NCBI GenBank assembly: GCA_048213135.1
Contig: PS015078.1
Coordinates: 45,309-109,308 of the forward strand
Source: Reclinomonas americana ATCC 50394
Taxonomy: Eukaryota; Jakobida; Jakobea; Jakobida
Reading direction: 5' to 3'
DNA length: 64,000 nucleotides
The notes beneath the pieces are model-generated. The model was not told the DNA's origin and made no database searches. It was given only the letters and a program-made list of their open reading frames with translations. A program made the translations under genes and the position numbers. Of this stretch, positions 22,126-33,324 are shown piece after piece. The stretch's first letter is position 1, and the number at the start of each line of letters is the position of its first letter.

Positions 22126-25002
22126 TCATCGCCGTGCTCGCTTGGTCGACGGAATCAGCCGCGGTGGTGCATGTCCGCGATCCAAGTGTCTGGCCAGGCC
22201 GCGTGCCACGGCTCGCCGCTGAAGGAATTGGAGGGCGATGAACAGCACCGTGGCCAGCACCTCAATGCCAAACTGTGTGTCACCGCAGCAGTGTCAGTCG
22301 GCGATGCGGAGAATGCAGCAGCATCCGTGCAGCGCAGCTCACCAGAAACAGAAAGGTGACGTCTGTGGGGGAAAGGTGGCAGCAGCACCAGTGTGAGTCG
22401 GCGGCGGGTGAAACATATGAAGAAAGAACGGACGCGCACGCAACGGAAGCACGAGGTTCCGTCGCACGTCAAGTCGCCAGTCACCGGCGATCGTGTCTGC
22501 GTCGAAGAGAAGAGAGAAGCGAGCAGTCAGCAGCACACACAGAGGAAGCTTCTCGGCAACGCCAGCGACGATACCTCGTGTGACGAGTACACGGCAGCCA
22601 CGGCGAGTCCCACCAGAGTCACACCTACACCGACGGCGAGATCGAATGCGGCCACTAGTGTTCCCGCACGCAGAGTGCCAAACATGGTGAGCACCAGAGT
22701 CGGCTTGGACACAATGAGAGTGCCAAAGGCCAGGCCAATGAGGGGGGAGACGAGCTCCACAACCACTGTGTTGTAGGCCGCGGCGAGGGTGGCGTAGCAC
22801 ACCATGACAAGTGCGGATGCCATGGCGGCCCAGTACGTCGGTGCCACACGCTCCCGACTGCACGGAGAGTGTGGTGAGCAGTGGTGCACACACCATGAAG
22901 GAGACAAGCACTGGCAGCGACGCAACAATGAGTCAGAAAAGAGGCCGATCGCAAGGCGACCGAAGGCACTGAATGCCGAGAACATGATGACTTGGCGCAC
23001 TTTGAAGCCGTTGGAATCCTGGCCAATACTCCGTGCAATAAACTGTGAAAACATGGGAAGCAGAACTGAGTCGCCGAAGATGGTACAGCGCGCAGCATAG
23101 GAGGTAGGCAGCAGACCTCGACATTGGCAATATACAGGTAGCACGGAGTGACGCTGCAGAAGACGGCAAACCTACGAATCGTGTGATGACATGAGAATGA
23201 AAGACTGTTATGCAAAGGAGGGGCGGAGCACGACCCATGCCACGAACCACGACGCGTAGAAACGCAGGTCGCACCAAATGGACCGCAAGTTGGCATCCTT
23301 TACAATCTGCGAACCCGACGTGTAAATGCTCGACGTGTCGTCCTCGGTGTCGGTGAGCGACACATGTCTTGAATTCGGCTCTTGTTTGTTGTGCGCCATG
23401 GCCGACTTCAAGTACCTGTCGAGCAGAAGACAGTGAGTATGCACAACCGTCATTTGTCGCGCACACGACACACAACTTGTCAACAAGGAGGGCCGAGGAT
23501 GCGAGTTCAGTGCGCACCAAGGCGCCGGTGAAGAACGGTTGCGGGAGACTGGAGAGAGAAAACGCGTCGTCCAGCGATTCCTCAATTATAGGAGGAGCGG
23601 CGGCCAGCAGACGACTCTGCTCCGTCGCCTCGACATCGGCAGTGGCCCTACACAATCATCATCATAGTCGGCGAACGGCGCCGAAATCCATGAGCAGCAA
23701 AATGACTCACCAGGTGTTGCCGAGAGAGCTGGCCGCATCCTCCGGTGCACCACCCGTCGGTAGTGGCAGCAGGCCCGATTCGCGAATCGCCATGGGTTGC
23801 GTGCGCTGCACAGATGGTTGAGTGAGAACCGGAGGAGACTGACGCTTCGAATGACCAGCAACCGCACCGGAATTTCCTCAGTGCCCGACACTGGCGTCGG
23901 CTTGATATTGATGGCCATGGGTGGTGGCCCTGGTGGCGGAAGTGCTGGATGACGCCTGGAGCGGCGCATGCGGTGACGGAGACTTCGCACGAAAATCTAT
24001 CCAGACACGTAAGCACCTACTAACGAGGAAGAGGATCGCGTTTATCGCAACTCCCGACACCAGGCCGCAAGAGCCGCACACCACCGACAACAGCAACATA
24101 AAGTGCGGTAGCCTGCGTGACTAGTCAGTCGACAGACAAAGGCATGATGGCGAGCAGGCATCCCACGAACCCGTCGGGCCACGAGCTAAAGGTCGACGGT
24201 GCATGCAGCGCGGCCATGAAGACGCCCGACAGAGCAAAGCAGCACACCAGCGCCCCGAGGATCTTGCCACGATGTCGCGACTCGAAGTTGGCATCGTTGG
24301 TCAGTAAACATGCAATGTACACGGCGGCGGATCCCTGCAAGCTCGACATGAATATTTTCCCATCTCATCCCTCATCCCTTTCTCCCTTTGACCATGCGCC
24401 CACCTGTCCAACAATGGCAAAGAATATACCAATGACGATGGCCGGTGCGTGAAACCAGTCCGACGTCACACAGAACAGCAGAAAGTAGCCGACAAACTGC
24501 GCATAGTCGGCATGAGAAAATCGATGAAAGCACACCGGCGTGCATGCATGCACACGGCACCATCAGCAGCGATCCGACAAAGCACGTGATCTGCGAGCCC
24601 ACCCAGTCGTACAACAGCCCTGCTCATCACGAGTGAGGCTGCGTCGGGCACACCTTCTTCGACACAGCACGAACCCATCGGCAGCGACAAGAAGAGTCCC
24701 CAGAACGCCAGGCCCTCCACCACACCAGCCAGCTCCGACTGAGACAGGCCCAACTTGTCCTTGAGATCTTGTGTGTACAAGGCCAAACCGCCCAACTGCA
24801 TGCACACGCGTGAGCCGGGGTGAGAGAATGTGCGAATCTGTGATGATGATGATCGCAATGCATCATCACGATGCATTTTTCCCTCTCTTCCCCCCTCTCT
24901 CTCTCTTCTGTGGATGTGCAACGCAACATTACCAGCAACAAGCATCGATAGGCAGCCACTGCCTAAGCTGAGGTACTGCAGCACTCGTATGGAGACGCGC
25001 AT
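22126..25002 (-). CDS. Major facilitator superfamily transporter, nodulin-like type
   Basis: The ATG at 25,002 begins MRVSIRVLQYLSLGSGCLSM, the first helix. The next exon reads GGLALYTQDLKDKLGLSQSE, the loop-1 pattern typical of nodulin-like/NFD4-type MFS proteins, and another carries GLLYDWVGSQITCFVGSLLM, the MFS loop 2-3 signature region. About ten more short exons give further helices, a long Ser/Pro-rich central loop (about 24,000-23,400), and a second half with AFGRLAIGLFSDSLL and PLIGLAFGTLIVS. The last exon ends in a basic tail after IEVLATVLFIALQFL, with TGA at 22,128-22,126. Relatives include plant and fungal transporters of monocarboxylates or unknown solutes; substrate cannot be inferred. 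The start lies 197 bp from the divergent ENGASE start. Confidence 0.72.
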
Positions 25003-25199
25003 GATGACGTCGGAGATACTCTCTACAACAAGCAACCAATGAAGGATGTGCAGGAGAGAGAGAGATCGCCGAACACTCGAACACTCGTGCGCACGCGTCA
25101 CAGAAGATGCTGTGGGAAGGGGCACTCTTGCTCTCAGTCACTGTGTGATCGCGTGCGTGTGCGGTCCTGCACTCTGCGTCCTTCATTCGTTATCGATCG

Positions 25200-28146
25200 A
25201 TGCCGCGCGATGCCAACCCGTTTCTGGCCGACGCAGTGTTGCAGGCGCGACCAGTGGACACTCTGCAGCAGCTGCTAGAGGTATGTGCGCGTGTGTGTGC
25301 TCTGTGCATGTGAGCCTGATTTGTTGCGCGTGCAGTGGAATGCAGATGTGTCTTACTGCGAGTGGCAAGTGGCCACGCGTGCATTGCGCAAGCCCACTGC
25401 GCACCCACCCCGATCGCCGTGCCAGAAGCTGCTTGTGTGCCACGATATGATGGGCGGGTGTGTGAACGATCAACATCAGCAATCGTTCATGCACACTTGT
25501 TCACTCGTGTGGCTCACCCTGCAGGTACCTTCCCGACGACGCGTTCGCGCAGGGATCGTCGAATCCACTAGCGTTTCACATGGATCACTTGTCGCTGGTG
25601 TCGACATTCATCTACTTTGCACATCGGTAACGATTCGAGTTGTCTCTCCGTGCGATCTGCCCGCTGCCTCCTGATCCAGGCTTGCATGACGCAGCTTCGT
25701 ATCACCGCCGCCCGTGTGCTGGACGAATGCAGCGCATACCGCCGGCTGTCACGCACTCGGCACCTTCATCGTGGAGGTTTGCTTCCTTGTCATCGAATGG
25801 CGCGTGAGGCTGGCACTCATTGTGTGTGATGACAGTGGGACGAAGGGAAGCGCAAGTTGAACGACATGCTGCATGGATGGTGGAGTGAGAGCGAGCAGCA
25901 GTTCTACGCCGGCGACCATCATCGTCGACTGCGTGGCGATCCGTCGACAGATCTGCAGCCGGCGTGGGTGGTCTGTGCGCACAAGTTGGCAGCCATGGTG
26001 AGGGTCTACCGCTTCGACGGCTTCTTTGTGAACATTGAGTGCGCACTGGACTCGGTCGACGATGCCGTAACGCTGCGCGACTTTGTGAAGCTGCTCAGCG
26101 AGTGCGTGGAGGCTGAGATTGAGGAGTTGCGACACGTGCGTGCGCGTGAAACACACGACACGGATGATCAAGGGTGAACAAACGCAGAGGACAGGTGCTG
26201 TGGTACGACTCGGTGACTGCGGCTGGTGAGCTGCGATGGCAGAACGCCCTTAACTCGCACAATCTCCTCTTTCACCAGGTGTGCAGCGGTGGCGGTCGAA
26301 ACCCCCATCGTGCCAGTTGTCTGTGCTGACTGTTCCCCTCCGTGGAGCAGGCCTGTGCTGGCACATTCCTGAACTACTTTTGGCGAGACCCCGAGCAACT
26401 GGTGAGCTCTGCTGCGTGTGCCAGAGAGGGCTGCACGCTGCCGAGCTCTGTGATGGCTGGCGTTGGTGTGTACACAATATTTCGGTTGTCTTGCGAGTGT
26501 GTATGCCTGGCGTCTCACGCAGTTGGTGTGGTGGCGCGTAGACGTGTTTGGTCGAGGAGCAGTTGCGTAGGCATCGCGCATATACGTGTATGAAGCTGCT
26601 GTTCTTATTCACACAGTGAGCAGTACGGTGGCGGTGGATTCAACACGCATGTGGCGGTGCGATGCGCATTGGAGCACTCGCTGTCTTCTGGTTTGCCTTT
26701 GTCGCTCTGTCGGTGGTTTTCGTGCATTGTCGTGACCACTCTCTCTTTCTCTGCCCGTGTGCAGCCATCTTTGCGCCTGGGTGGACGTACGAATCGCTGG
26801 ACGACAAGGCTGCGTTCTATCGCAATGATAAGCGTCTGTGGCTGGGAGTCGGCGCAGACGACCCCGAGCAATGGCGCGGTGAGAATGCTGTCCCGGCTTT
26901 GCGTTTCGTGCATCTCACCGTGTGCACACTGCAGCATTGCCCGTTGCTCGCCGTTGCTCTCCACGCGGCGCTACACACTGCCGTTTGCAACTTCATTTTG
27001 CAACGGAGTCGGCAACGCGTTCTACGTGGAAGGAGAGGTGAGTCGAATGGCAAGGCACAGCAAATTTTGTTGAGATGTTGATATTATGCGTGCGCAGTGT
27101 GTGTACGACGGTGGATGGTGCAATCTGAGCCAGGTGTGTGGATCTGTACTCTGCAGGATCGCCGTAGCACCCTCCCACACCCTTGCTGCACACAGGCCCA
27201 ACCACAAGCAGTCGACGCACTGCTTGACTCGCCGAGTGCGGGTGTCAGTGTGCATCTCAACGATGACCGGCATCCATACGACGGCGGCTCCGCATTGTCA
27301 TTCACAGTTTGTTGTATTGCTTTCATGCTTGCGCGTGTGAGTACACGTTTTCTGATGCGTGATGCAGGTCCAGCCAAACTGTGCTGCGGACACTCGGCTG
27401 TTCCGCTTCACCGAGAGACTCGTTGCCTCCGGCGTGGATGACGACTCGGACCTGGTCGTGCATTGTGTGTGGAAGACGACAGCTGGTGATGCTGACTTCT
27501 CGCTGTTGCTGCGCTTTGTCGACAATGCCGTCGAGTTGCCCGACTGCGTACAACTCGCCTGCAAGGGCGACGTCGCCGAATCGCACGCTGGCTGCCGTCA
27601 GTTGCCACCGAGTGCGTGTCACGAACTGCGACATGGCTGGTGTCGTCTGACGTGGACCACTCCACGACCGCCGAGCGGAACTGTGTTGGCTGATATTGCT
27701 GCGCGGGTTTGCAATCCGGGCGCCTCTGACGAGGCGAGGATCACCATCGGCGAGCTGTGCGTTACCACTCAGGCTGACGATGCGGTCGAGACACTGGAGG
27801 CCGTCCATGTCATCGTCACCACGGTCGACGAGTCGGCAAATGTGGTGGAAGTGCGGTACGTGGACTCTTGTGGCCAGCAGATGCACTCCCGACCCTCAAG
27901 TGGTGCCTCGTGAACAGATGGACCGATGCAAGCACGACTCCTGTGCAACATTGGGATGTGTGGGCCAAGACGAGTGACGAGCTGTCGCTGCGCTGGCTCG
28001 GACGAGCGTTTCAACCACGTCTGCGCACGCAGTTGCTCTTTGACACGAGCGACGAGTGGACGGTCGTCGTGCAACCGGTGGGAGAGAATGGACAGCTAAG
28101 ATCACTGGCCGACTGTGAGCGGTGGTCGCACGTGGTGAAGCGATGA
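25200..28146 (+). CDS. ENGASE: Cytosolic endo-beta-N-acetylglucosaminidase (ENGASE), GH85
   Basis: ENGASE cuts the chitobiose core of free N-glycans released during glycoprotein quality control. The ATG at 25,200 (MPRDANPFLADAVLQARP) has no signal peptide, consistent with a cytosolic enzyme. GH85 landmarks follow in order across short exons: KLLVCHDMMGG, DHLSLVSTFIYFAHR, a tiny exon giving PPPVCWTNAAHTAGCHALGT and then FIVEWDEG, and the catalytic FDGFFVNIECALD near 26,012-26,050. In that last motif the Asn-x-Glu pair is the substrate-assisted catalytic dyad (Glu the acid/base). VLWYDSVTAAGELRWQNALN and IFAPGWTYE complete the barrel. From about 27,360 long exons encode a beta-rich C-terminal region. 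The stop at 28,144-28,146 is 27 bp from the convergent stop of the Eis-like gene. Confidence 0.92.
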
Positions 28147-28173
28147 AACTGCGTATATTGTTGCAATTCAGGA

Positions 28174-29842
28174 TCAGATCAGATCGCGCATGTCGAGGGG
28201 ACCGTGCGCGGCAAACACATCGAGCGCTGCATCAAGTGCATCGCTGTCACGTTCCTCGTTCTTCAGCTCGCCCAGCAGTCGCAGCTGAGGCGCCCGACGG
28301 TGCGCCGAGTACAGCATGACCAGGCCGTGCATGGTGATGGTGCCCCACGGAATGGAGGTGTCCGACGCGGCCGACTCGAGCACCTCCACTGTGGCGCAGC
28401 CGTCGCGGACCTGCACGCGGTATGCACCATTGTTCTCCGGGATGACTTCGTCATTGTCGATGCACAGGCCAAACGTGCCGGAGAATGCACGTGGATATCC
28501 TGTGCCAACAAACATGAATAGACGACGACAGAGAAAGAGAGAGCAGCACAACAACAACCGACCTCGCTGCTCCAGAGCCGCCTTCACATCGAGTACCGCC
28601 ATCATGTAGTAACACATGAAGACGCCCGCTGCGGCGACACAAGAGGGTGAGTGCGGTGAAGCAAAGGGAGACCACCTCGCTCCTCGTGTACGACAAACCT
28701 GACACGGTCAGTTCACAAATCTCCGGAGCGTAGTCCGAGACCGGATCCAACGGCTTGCCGTACCATCGCACGTGGCTAGCCATCGGGTAGTGCGAGGCGA
28801 CAATGTCCACCAAGCGCGTCAGCGCATCGCGCGACAGATACGCAATGTCGACGATTTCCACCTTGGCTCGGTCTTCGCCGTTGAGCTCGGCGGCGCGGAA
28901 AAAGATGTAGCCGTCCCACACCTCACGCTGTGAGCCATCCTCGGCCGTCTCGTTGTGGTACACCACGTTGCCGATGTTCTCGTGTCCGCGCAGACGCAGC
29001 TGGCGGCGCCAGACGAATCGATTGCGCGCAACAGCCTGCAAAGCTCGGAGTAAGATAGTGCATGTGGAGGTGGAGATCAGCAGGGGCGAGTACGCACGCC
29101 ATTGATGTTGATGGCGTAGCGCTCGTACAGCGCCTGCGCCTGTGCCATGTCCTCCTCATCGGCCTCAAAGTCGCCATCACTCGTGCCGAGTTTCCGACGA
29201 CGGAAAAGGCGGGTCCGCATGCGCTCCCGCAGAGCACGACCGCACGACGGCAACGCAGCCAGTGGCATGGTGGTCTCGCAGCGAACGCCCACCACGTGGA
29301 AGCCCGCGGAGCGACTGCAGCCACCACACACGTCAGCGATGATTGGTGAATGATCATCGTCGCTACGCAACTAGAGTGGCGTCGTCAGCGGCACCAGCAT
29401 CGCCAGCGGTCCCCACTCGCGCATCTCCCGCATGCTCCGTCGCAGCAGGTCCCTGGCCAGACCAAGACCACGGTACTCGCTCTCCAACGACACCGCCGTC
29501 ACACCCGTCATTCCCACTCGACGACCGCCCAGATACACATCCATGTGCGGCGACATTCCCAGCCCGCCCACCACTTGCCCGTCATCGCCACGAATGAACC
29601 GCAGGTTCTCGTGGCCTTGAAGCAGCCATCGATATGAGCACACGAGAAAGAGAGAGAGGATGTTCGGAAACAAAACATACACACTGACCAAGCTCTCGAT
29701 GCCACTTGCGAACGTTGGCGCCCCACTCTGGCTCGATTGCAAACGCGTGGGTGCAGGCCTCGGCGAAACGCTCATAGTCCTCTCGCTTCTGCTTCTCCTC
29801 TGCAGACAGCTCGGCCTGCTCACTGCTCGCCGACGAAGCCAT
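28174..29842 (-). CDS. Eis-like N-acetyltransferase (two GNAT domains plus SCP2-like C-terminal domain)
   Basis: The ATG at 29,842 opens an N-terminal GNAT domain: helix YERFAEACTHAFAI, strand ENLRFIRGDDGQVVGGLGM, then VTAVSLESEYRGLGLARDLL, the acetyl-CoA pyrophosphate-binding loop (RGLGLA). A central second GNAT-like domain follows (VWDGYIFFRAAELNG, VEIVDIAYLSRDALTRLVD). The C-terminal exon (FSGTFGLCIDNDEVIPENNG, then GTITMHGLVMLYSAHRRAPQ) fits the SCP2-like third domain of Eis proteins. Bacterial Eis enzymes acetylate amines at several positions, including aminoglycosides and Lys side chains, as hexamers; substrates of eukaryotic members are unknown. The gene has about four short spliceosomal introns, so it is a genuine nuclear gene. 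It shares a very short divergent promoter with the aspartyl-tRNA synthetase gene. Confidence 0.8.
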
Positions 29843-29903
29843 AATGACAAAAATAAGTCCGGTTGTCCTCCGCAGCTTCTTCCCTTACCTCCTTCAGTCG
29901 TCC
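29843..29903. promoter_or_regulatory. 61-bp bidirectional promoter region
   Basis: Only 61 bp separate the ATG of the Eis-like gene (29,842, minus) from the first ATG with a mitochondrial presequence in the synthetase gene (29,904, plus). Promoters and 5' UTRs of both must overlap here or reach into coding sequence. The plus strand is pyrimidine-rich just upstream of 29,904. No TATA box is seen. Confidence 0.5.
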
Positions 29904-32900
29904 ATGTGGGCCGCTCTTACACGACGGCTGTTCAGCAGCAGCAGTGTGCGACCGCCATTGCCGGGCTCCATTGCCCCAAGTTTCGCTAGAACGCGACTCT
30001 GCATGCATCTTTCTCTCTCACACTCGCTTGCATTGCCAGTGATGGCCCTGGAGCATCGACGAACGCACTTGTGCGGAGTGCTGCGTGGCAGTGCAGAGTA
30101 CGTGGATCGCTCAGTGCGACTGTGCGGTTTCGTGGATCGTGTGCGACAGATGAGTCCAACGCTGAGCTTTGTGGTGCTGCGAGATGCGTCGGGAACAGTG
30201 CAACTGGTGTGGGAGCCAGAGTTACGCTGCGATTGATCACTCTCTCTGTATGTGTGTGTATGCACATGCTGAAGGAGACGAGTGCAGGAAGCTGGGTGAT
30301 GCGCCGAATGTGGAGAGCTCGGTGAGTGTGCGTGGAGTGGTGCGGAAGCGACCGGAGGGACAGGATCGAGGTGCGACACAGCAGACTGGCGATGTGGAGG
30401 TTGTCGTCAACGAGTGTGCGGTGTTGAATGCACCGGCCACTGCGTTGCCAGTGAAACGCCACACAGACGATGTTGCGTGGCAAGAAAACAGCGGGTGGCG
30501 TCGTGTTGTGTTCTCACGTGCGATGCAGACTGGTGAGGAGTTGCGTCTGCGGCACCGGCATTTGGATCTGCGGCGACCTGTGATGCAGCAGCGTTTGCAG
30601 CTGCGTTCCGATGCAGGTTCGTGTCTCTTGTACGCACGCACGCATGCAGCCGGTGACGCGCTGACGAACCGGCAGCTCGCATCATGCGTGAGTGTTTGCA
30701 TCGAGACGGATTCACGGAGATCGAGCTGCCGACGCTGTTTCGTTCCACACCCGAAGGAGCGCGTGAGTTTCTCGTGCCCACCCGTCACCGGTGAGCGTGT
30801 GGAATGTGAGATATGCACAGCGTCTTTTTCCATGCCACTCATGTGTCGGAGCTTGTTGGCAGCAATCGTTTCTACGCGCTGGCACAGAGTCCGCAGCAGT
30901 ACAAGCAACTGCTGATGGCCGGTGGCGTGAATCGATACTACTCGCTGGCTCGCTGCTACCGCGACGAAGGAGGGCGAGCCGATCGGCAGCCCGAGTTCAC
31001 GCAGGTCGATCTTGAAATGTCGTTTGCTACGGCCGACGATGTGTGTGGGGTGGTGGAGCGAGCGCTGCGCACGTTGTGGAAGCAGACGCTCAATGTGGAC
31101 TTGCCGGATCCGTTCCCCGTGCTGTCGTACCGAAGNNNNNNNNNNNNNNNNNNNNNNNNNNNNNNNNNNNNNNNNNNNNNNNNNNNNNNNNNNNNNNNNN
31201 NNNNNNNNNNNNNNNNNNNNNNNNNNNNNNNNNNNNNNNNNNNNNNNNNNNNNNNNNNNNNNNNNNNNNNNNNNNNNNNNNNNNNNNNNNNNNNNNNNNN
31301 NNNNNNNNNNNNNNNNNNNNNNNNNNNNNNNNNNNNNNNNTGCTATGCGTCGGTTCGGCATCGACAAGCCGGATGTGCGGTACGGACTGGAGTTGCAGGA
31401 TGTCGGTGCTGTGCTGGCCGACAGCGATGCACTGGGACGCCCGCCGCGTGCCTTTGCGCTGCGCGTGCCACACCTCGGCGCCGTGCTGAAGCCTGCCGAT
31501 CTGCGCAAAATGCTGGAGACTGCGGCTCCCGGGGCCACCGCCATCGAAGGACGTGACTCGGCGGTGCAGCTGGCCACCGGTGACCAGCTGCTGCTGAGCA
31601 CTGTGCGCACGGGGGACGGGCGGTGGAAGTCACCACTGGCTCCTCGTGAGCAGGCACAAATCACGGCGGCGCTCGGCGTGCAGCCGGGCGATTTTGTGGC
31701 CGTGGGAGTGTGCTCGTCAAAGGCGACCGAGGACGCCGACGAGGACGCAATTCTGAACAGCCTCGGCCGCATTCGCATCGCGNNNNNNNNNNNNNNNNNN
31801 NNNNNNNNNNNNNNNNNNNNNNNNNNNNNNNNNNNNNNNNNNNNNNNNNNNNNNNNNNNNNNNNNNNNNNNNNNNNNNNNNNNNNNNNNNNNNNNNNNNN
31901 NNNNNNNNNNNNNNNNNNNNNNNNNNNNNNNNNNNNNNNNNNNNNNNNNNNNNNNNNNNNNNNNNNNNNNNNNNNNNNNNNNNNNNNNNNNNNNNNNNNN
32001 NNNNNNNNNNNNNNNNNNNNNNNNNNNNNNNNNNNNNNNNNNNNNNNNNNNNNNNNNNNNNNNNNNNNNNNNNNNNNNNNNNNNNNNNNNNNNNNNNNNN
32101 NNNNNNNNNNNNNNNNNNNNNNNNNNNNNNNNNNNNNNNNNNNNNNNNNNNNNNNNNNNNNNNNNNNNNNNNNNNNNNNNNNNNNNNNNNNNNNNNNNNN
32201 NNNNNNNNNNNNNNNNNNNNNNNNNNNNNNNNNNNNNNNNNNNNNNNNNNNNNNNNNNNNNNNNNNNNNNNNNNNNNNNNNNNNNNNNNNNNNNNNNNNN
32301 NNNNNNNNNNNNNNNNNNNNNNNNNNNNNNNNNNNNNNNNNNNNNNNNNNNNNNNNNNNNNNNNNNNNNNNNNNNNNNNNNNNNNNNNNNNNNNNNNNNN
32401 NNNNNNNNNNNNNNNNNNNNNNNNNNNNNNNNNNNNNNNNNNNNNNNNNNNNNNNNNNNNNNNNNNNNNNNNNNNNNNNNNNNNNNNNNNNNNNNNNNNN
32501 NNNNNNNNNNNNNNNNNNNNNNNNNNNNNNNNNNNNNNNNNNNNTGTGCCAACGCACTCGTGTCGCACGGACAGCTGCAGGTGCCGAGCGACAAGTTTGA
32601 GTTTCTGTGGGTCCGCGATTTCCCGCTCTTCAACTACGCCGACCAAAATGAGCTCGTCACGCGCGGTGAGTGAGGTGAAAAGGAAAAAGGGACAGCCCAC
32701 CTTGTGTGCGTGCACTCACTCATTCTCCCACAGGCCGTGCCTACGAGAGCGCTCATCACCCGTTCACATCGCCGCATCCGGACGATGTTGCACTCCTGGC
32801 CGACCCCCGCTCCACGCGCAAGATTCGTGGCCTCCACTACGACGTGGTGGTGAATGGCATGGAAGTTGGTGGCGGCTCGGTGCGAAACCACTGTCCGCAT

Positions 32901-33287
32901 TTGCAGCAGTACATTTTCGAGCATGTGCTCGGCGTCGATTCGTCGCAGTTTGCGCACTTGGTTTCGGCACTGGGGCACGGCACTCCGCCACACGCCGGTC
33001 TGGCCATTGGCTTTGGTGAGAGGGCGGGAGGGGCGGGCAGCGGGGGTGGCACTCTCTGTGCCTTACCATGGATTGCACAGATCGTCTGTGTGCCATTCTC
33101 ACGGCGGCACCGAGCATTCGCGACGTCATTGCTTTCCCCAAGAGCACTGTGGGTCAGGATCTGCTCAGCGGCGCACCATCCGAAGTGTCTGAGGTGCGAT
33201 TGTGGTCATCCTGGTTTCTCACTCTCCTCCGCTCACTGTAATTGCTCGACAGGAGGCACTGCGAGAATACCACATTCAAGTCCGATG
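29904..33287 (+). CDS. DARS2: Mitochondrial aspartyl-tRNA synthetase (bacterial-type), internal gaps
   Basis: This class II synthetase charges tRNA-Asp in mitochondria. The ATG at 29,904 opens an Arg/Ser-rich, acid-free leader ([20 protein letters not shown]), a good mitochondrial presequence. The OB-fold anticodon domain follows ([29 protein letters not shown]). Catalytic-domain exons contain [34 protein letters not shown] and class II motif 2 ([20 protein letters not shown]). The segment 31,341-31,782 belongs to the GAD-type insertion found in bacterial and organellar AspRS. Exons after the second gap hold [30 protein letters not shown] and, split by an intron, motif 3 (GLAIGF then [15 protein letters not shown]). 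Two gaps (205 and 762 N) remove internal coding sequence. The stop at 33,285-33,287 is 37 bp from the convergent TMEM104-like stop. Confidence 0.92.
31136..31340. other. Assembly gap (205 N) inside the AspRS gene
   Basis: A run of Ns between the motif 2 exon and the insertion domain. Confidence 0.99.
31783..32544. other. Assembly gap (762 N) inside the AspRS gene
   Basis: A run of Ns between the insertion domain and the C-terminal catalytic exons. Long open frames drawn through it on either strand are artefacts of the Ns. Confidence 0.99.
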
Positions 33288-33324
33288 AGTGGAAACACAA
33301 AACGCCTTTTCATTAAGGTTAACG

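Noticed and set aside
24540-24640. Repeated GCATGCATGCAC string near 24,538-24,551 as a possible palindromic operator
   Set aside because: It lies in or beside an intron of the MFS gene and similar GCAT repeats are common in the window by chance.
30237-32633. A minus-strand open frame of about 800 codons
   Set aside because: It is held open by runs of Ns and lies antisense to clear AspRS exons.
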